Part shown: positions 6,820 to 9,231 of the stretch, one piece after another
How positions within the stretch are numbered: the stretch's first letter is position 1
How the letters are laid out: each line of letters opens with the position of its first letter
Source: CAYTQK01 sp964439745
Lineage (GTDB): Bacteria; Desulfobacterota; Desulfobacteria; Desulfobacterales; Desulfosudaceae
NCBI GenBank assembly: GCA_964439745.1
Contig: CAYTQK010000127.1
Coordinates: 1 to 9,231, forward strand
Direction of reading: 5' to 3'
Length of the DNA stretch: 9,231 bases
The notes under the pieces: generated by a model
Databases searched by the model: none
The model's input: only the letters and a program-made list of their open reading frames with translations
Told to the model about the DNA's origin: nothing
Translations under genes and position numbers: made by a program

Positions 6820-7367
6820 TGCCCGGTTTTGCCGATGCGGGCGGCCAGCCGCTGGATCAGCAGGACGACCAGGGGAGACAATCCCCGGAAGATGCTTTTG
6901 ACGCCCATCTTCGACAGCAGGGCCGCCCGGCCGAGCAAAAAGAGCAGCAGCAGCTGGGGGACGATCATGATCCAGAGGCAGGTAAAGATATTGATGGGAG
7001 TGGTGTCGCTGTACGAAAGAACCGACCAGGCCAGGACCGCGCCGAACACAAAGGCGGTGAGGACGGCCAGAATCCGCATCAGGGACATGGTTTCGGTAAA
7101 CAGCGCCCCGGGCAGGGCCCGGTGTCCGGCGACACCGGCGCGTTTTTCGTCCAGCCAGTATTTGATTACATCCCTGCGGTCAAAAGACGGCGTATGGGTC
7201 TGGGCGGAGGCCAGGTAGACGGCCCGGTCAAAATCGGCCAAATCCGCGGCATCACCCGCTGCCGACGAATCCGGCGACGGCTGCAGAAAATAATCCAGAT
7301 CCAGCAAATCACTTGTTTTCCACGGGGTTGACACCGGCTGCTCCCGCAAAGAGATGAACAACGCCAT
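6666..7367 (-). CDS. DUF2868-like membrane protein, truncated and probably frameshifted
   Basis: As it stands the frame encodes 233 residues. Residues 18-28 (TSDLLDLDYFL), the acidic/basic helical region to about 80, and LPGALFTETMSL (85-96) resemble the N-terminal half of DUF2868 proteins. Two hydrophobic segments follow (about 98-119 and 127-150) with TPINIF between them. DUF2868 proteins are usually about 450 residues and often sit beside a DUF3482 GTPase-like gene; no such gene is in the window. After about residue 184 the sequence becomes atypical, and a better protein sequence continues in the neighbouring frame to 6601. Even after repair the usual C-terminal half is missing. The start at 7367 is supported by a promoter just upstream, though its ribosome site is weak. 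Family function is unknown. The gene is probably decaying, but a short functional variant cannot be excluded. Confidence 0.6.
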   Translation of the reverse strand: MALFISLREQPVSTPWKTSDLLDLDYFLQPSPDSSAAGDAADLADFDRAVYLASAQTHTPSFDRRDVIKYWLDEKRAGVAGHRALPGALFTETMSLMRILAVLTAFVFGAVLAWSVLSYSDTTPINIFTCLWIMIVPQLLLLFLLGRAALLSKMGVKSIFRGLSPLVVLLIQRLAARIGKTGQKAFPAAKSVRSSGKAGLTAGWDMSTKKRSAGFSRRFAKGTGTTSLTLPRR

Positions 7368-7386
7368 TCCGGGTTTACTGATAAGC

Positions 7387-7415
7387 GTTATAACAAAACC
7401 AGCAGGATTTGTCGA
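7387..7415 (-). promoter_or_regulatory. Sigma-70-type promoter of the DUF2868-like gene
   Basis: On the minus strand TCGACA (7410-7415) matches five of six -35 positions. It is followed after exactly 17 bases by TATAAC (7387-7392), also five of six. Transcription would start near 7380, only about 13 nt before the ATG at 7367. Confidence 0.55.
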
Positions 7416-7488
7416 GGGATCAAAGGGATGGCAACAGGGAGGGTTGGCATGATCCCGTCCGGTTTGGCGGGCTTCACCGGCCAGGCCA

Positions 7489-7519
7489 TTGACATCCGGG
7501 ACAGATCCTGCTATTTAAT
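7489..7519 (+). promoter_or_regulatory. Candidate promoter of the SagB-type gene
   Basis: A perfect TTGACA (7489-7494) is followed after a long 19-base spacer by TTTAAT (7514-7519), five of six matches to the -10 box. The predicted start near 7526 gives a leader of about 55 nt to the ATG at 7583. It is divergent from the DUF2868-like promoter; the stretch between them (7416-7488) shows no gene I can support. Confidence 0.45.
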
Positions 7520-7582
7520 ATAGTCATAAATTCAACTTTCTTTCCTTTCGTGTCCCGACCCCAAACAGACTTGGTACTGGCA

Positions 7583-8344
7583 ATGACGAACGATCTGCTG
7601 AAACAATACCGGGAATTTCTGAAAGACAGCATCCGCAAGCGGATCGACTTCCGGCGGACCGATCAGAACCGGGGTGTGCCCAGGCCGCCACTGGAAAAGC
7701 CGGCGGCCGATGATGCCACCCTCATTGATCTGCCCCGGCCGGATCAATGGGACAATATTCCCGGGATCAAGCTGAATTTCGCCATTGCCCACCGGAAAAG
7801 CCGCCGGGCCTATCGCGAACAGGCCCTGTCGCTGGAAGAGCTGGCCTACCTGCTCTGGGCCACCCAGGGTGTGCGGGGAAAAATCACCCAGGGGCATGCC
7901 TTTCGTACGGTTCCCTCGGCCGGATGCCGCCACGCCCTGGAAACCTACCTGGCCGTTCTCCGGGTGAATGACCTGGAACCCGGCATCTACCGGTACCTTC
8001 CCCTTTCCCACCGCCTGGTCCTGGAATCCGCCCCGGCCATGCTGGCCGAAAAAATGGTCACCGCCGCCCTGAACCAGCCCTATCCGGGCCAGGCCGCGGT
8101 TACCTTTGTCTGGGCGGCCGTCCCCTATCGCATGGAATGGCGCTATGACCTGGCCGCCCACAAGGTCATTGCCCTGGATGCCGGCCATGTCTGCCAGAAC
8201 CTCTACCTGGCCTGCGAAACCATCCGCGCCGGCACCTGCGCCATCGCCGCCTATGACCAGGAAGAACTGGACGAACTGCTGGGCCTGGACGGAGACAACG
8301 AATTTGCCATCTACCTGGCGCCGGTAGGCAGGGTAAAAGCCTGA
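7583..8344 (+). CDS. SagB/ThcOx-family nitroreductase-fold oxidoreductase
   Basis: From the ATG at 7583 the product is 253 residues, a typical length for stand-alone SagB-type proteins. An in-frame GTG at 7550 would add 11 residues but has no ribosome site; the ATG also aligns better with the common YREFLKDS start. Family features are the N-terminal TDQNRGVPRPPLEKP stretch (26-40), KSRRAY (72-77), LLWATQGV (90-97), RTVPSAG (108-114), LDAGHVCQNLYLA (198-210) and AIYLAPVGR (242-250). These form the FMN-binding nitroreductase fold. SagB enzymes in thiazole/oxazole-modified peptide clusters oxidise azolines to azoles using FMN. No YcaO, SagC-like or precursor-peptide gene is nearby, so azole formation cannot be assumed, and the substrate of such lone homologues is not known to me. 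The gene is apparently monocistronic with its own promoter. Confidence 0.88.
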   Translation: MTNDLLKQYREFLKDSIRKRIDFRRTDQNRGVPRPPLEKPAADDATLIDLPRPDQWDNIPGIKLNFAIAHRKSRRAYREQALSLEELAYLLWATQGVRGKITQGHAFRTVPSAGCRHALETYLAVLRVNDLEPGIYRYLPLSHRLVLESAPAMLAEKMVTAALNQPYPGQAAVTFVWAAVPYRMEWRYDLAAHKVIALDAGHVCQNLYLACETIRAGTCAIAAYDQEELDELLGLDGDNEFAIYLAPVGRVKA

Positions 8345-8363
8345 CAGGCCCGCTTCTCCCCTC

Positions 8364-8378
8364 ACAACCAGCGGTTGT
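8364..8378 (+). repeat. Small hairpin after the SagB-type gene
   Basis: ACAACC and GGTTGT pair around a three-base AGC loop, 20 bases after the stop codon. It lacks a following T-run, so its role as a terminator is doubtful. The rest of 8345-8492 shows no gene, only a G-run/C-run pair (8447-8451 and 8464-8468). Confidence 0.25.
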
Positions 8379-8492
8379 ATGTACCCGGAAATAAAAAGAC
8401 GGCGAGGTGATGAACGCCGCTTGCTTTGACCTGGCCTGATCCGGGCGGGGGTATTTGTGATTGCCCCCGGAAAAGGACAAAAGGCCTTATTT

Positions 8493-8729
8493 CTACTCTT
8501 TAGTGCGGTCCGGGCGAAACGTAAAACCGGTAAATGGATGCCCGGTATAGATACTTTCGATGCCCGGATCATAGGCTTCCAGCTCATCTGCCCCGAGGGT
8601 AAATCCGTGGCCGGTCATCCATGAGACGGATCTCGTGGTAAGCTCCATCACTGCCAGCAGAACAATGACGGCCAGCAGGTTATAGCCGGCAAGAATTCCT
8701 ATCTTCTTGATGCTGATTTTTTTACGCAA
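8493..8729 (-). pseudogene. Truncated remnant resembling the N-terminus of a membrane-anchored SGNH/GDSL-type protein
   Basis: The frame encodes 78 residues: a basic start (MRKKISIKK), one hydrophobic segment (about 10-28, GILAGYNLLAVIVLLAVME), then a short external part ending in HPFTGFTFRPDR and a stop. This is the usual layout of the first 80 residues of membrane-anchored SGNH/GDSL-hydrolase-like proteins, in which a catalytic domain would follow; here none of the three minus-strand frames continues it. The only in-frame start is TTG at 8729. ATGs at 8743 and 8734 are in another frame, which would join this one by a one-base change in the run of seven A residues after GCGT. The missing ATG and lost C-terminus together suggest a decayed gene. 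A genuine small membrane protein is the alternative. The family guess is weak. Confidence 0.4.
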
Positions 8730-8921
8730 ACCATTTTTTCCATGTCAAAAACGGTTACACTGTAAGTCGGTCTGCTGCTTACCATAAAAAAAGCGCCGAA
8801 AAGATCATTCAATCAGCACTGGGGGCTGTGGGGAGGGACTACCAAACGCCTGCAATGAGAAATTCCGGGCAACGACAAAACCGAACGAAATTTATCAACA
8901 TTCTGTATTAATATAATTTTT

Positions 8922-8998
<77 letters not shown>

Positions 8999-9120
8999 AA
9001 AGGTTGACAAAAAGCACTGCCTCACATTCTCAAAAAACGTTTATCTTTACCACACCGGCAATAAAATGACAAGCGTCCGCCGAGGGTTGATCCCCAAATT
9101 CCGTTGATTGGCGTATCTGC

Positions 9121-9231
9121 TCATGGCCGGACCGGTCCCGTCGCCGCCACCATCCGGGCGATGGCCTCGGCCAGACGGACAGCGGCCTCATCTGTACCGT
9201 CTGGAGGCACGAACAATGGCTCGACTTCGAT
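9121..9231 (-). CDS. C-terminal end of an unidentified protein, cut by window edge
   Basis: The last 36 codons of a minus-strand gene end in TGA at 9121-9123. The residues read IEVEPLFVPPDG, then TDEAAVRLAEAIARMV and a short TGPVRP tail, so a proline-containing strand is followed by an amphipathic helix. Codon use is GC-rich at third positions like the neighbouring genes, and the frame is open to the edge. I do not recognise the family from this fragment. It lies upstream of, and in the same direction as, tRNA-Pro, with 122 bp between them that show no gene (9001-9120 is AT-richer and carries no clear promoter). Confidence 0.6.
   Translation of the reverse strand: MEVEPLFVPPDGTDEAAVRLAEAIARMVAATGPVRP

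Noticed and set aside
7402..7411. Ten-base match GCAGGATTTG to the T-arm region of tRNA-Pro, considered as a possible attachment site
   Set aside because: Ten bases is within chance expectation for this window, and the match does not extend to the tRNA 3' end.
7428..7523. 31-codon plus-strand frame starting ATG at 7428 with GAGGG nine bases upstream
   Set aside because: There is no recognisable sequence, it overlaps the candidate SagB promoter, and no promoter of its own is visible; chance occurrence is likely.
7532..8587. Minus-strand open frame of 351 codons, longer than the SagB-type gene it overlaps
   Set aside because: The plus frame matches the SagB family along its whole length; the minus frame resembles no known protein and is compositionally typical of an antisense shadow.

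Overview
The window is GC-rich bacterial DNA with compact coding, few long gaps and mostly good Shine-Dalgarno sites. The gene mix (a NorQ/CbbQ-type AAA+ ATPase, a TraB-type membrane protein, a long PilZ protein, an orphan STAS protein, a DUF2868-like protein and a stand-alone SagB-type oxidoreductase) suggests a Desulfobacterota (deltaproteobacterial) chromosome. That assignment is inferred from gene families, not from a marker gene.

Left part (1-2146): a NorQ/CbbQ-family MoxR ATPase lies on the minus strand. A possible start of its usual VWA partner runs off the left edge. A TraB/PrgY-family membrane protein is transcribed divergently from a very short shared region, in which the -35 box of one gene overlaps the ribosome binding site of the other.

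Centre (2147-5968): a promoter-bearing gap precedes a 718-residue protein with two PilZ-like domains and a long C-terminal region that may be GNAT-like. It converges on, and overlaps by 22 bp, a two-gene minus-strand operon, fetA-fetB, encoding an ABC transporter of the UPF0014/FetB type (metal, probably iron, export).

Right part (5969-8344): a 242-bp gap holds a perfect inverted repeat and a strong promoter for a small STAS anti-sigma-factor-antagonist-like protein. Next, on the minus strand, is a DUF2868-like membrane protein whose reading frame appears broken by a one-base shift and whose C-terminal half is missing. Divergent from it is a SagB/ThcOx-type FMN oxidoreductase with no YcaO or peptide-precursor gene in view.

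Right edge (8345-9231): a low-coding stretch contains a short remnant that looks like the start of a membrane-anchored SGNH/GDSL-type protein, then an intact tRNA-Pro(TGG) with encoded CCA, then the C-terminal end of an unidentified minus-strand gene cut by the window edge. The genes do not form one pathway. fetA-fetB is the only clear operon, and the ATPase probably has a partner outside the window. I see no CRISPR array, insertion sequence or convincing new system. The most interesting items are the PilZ multidomain protein, the lone SagB enzyme and the cluster of decaying genes near the tRNA.
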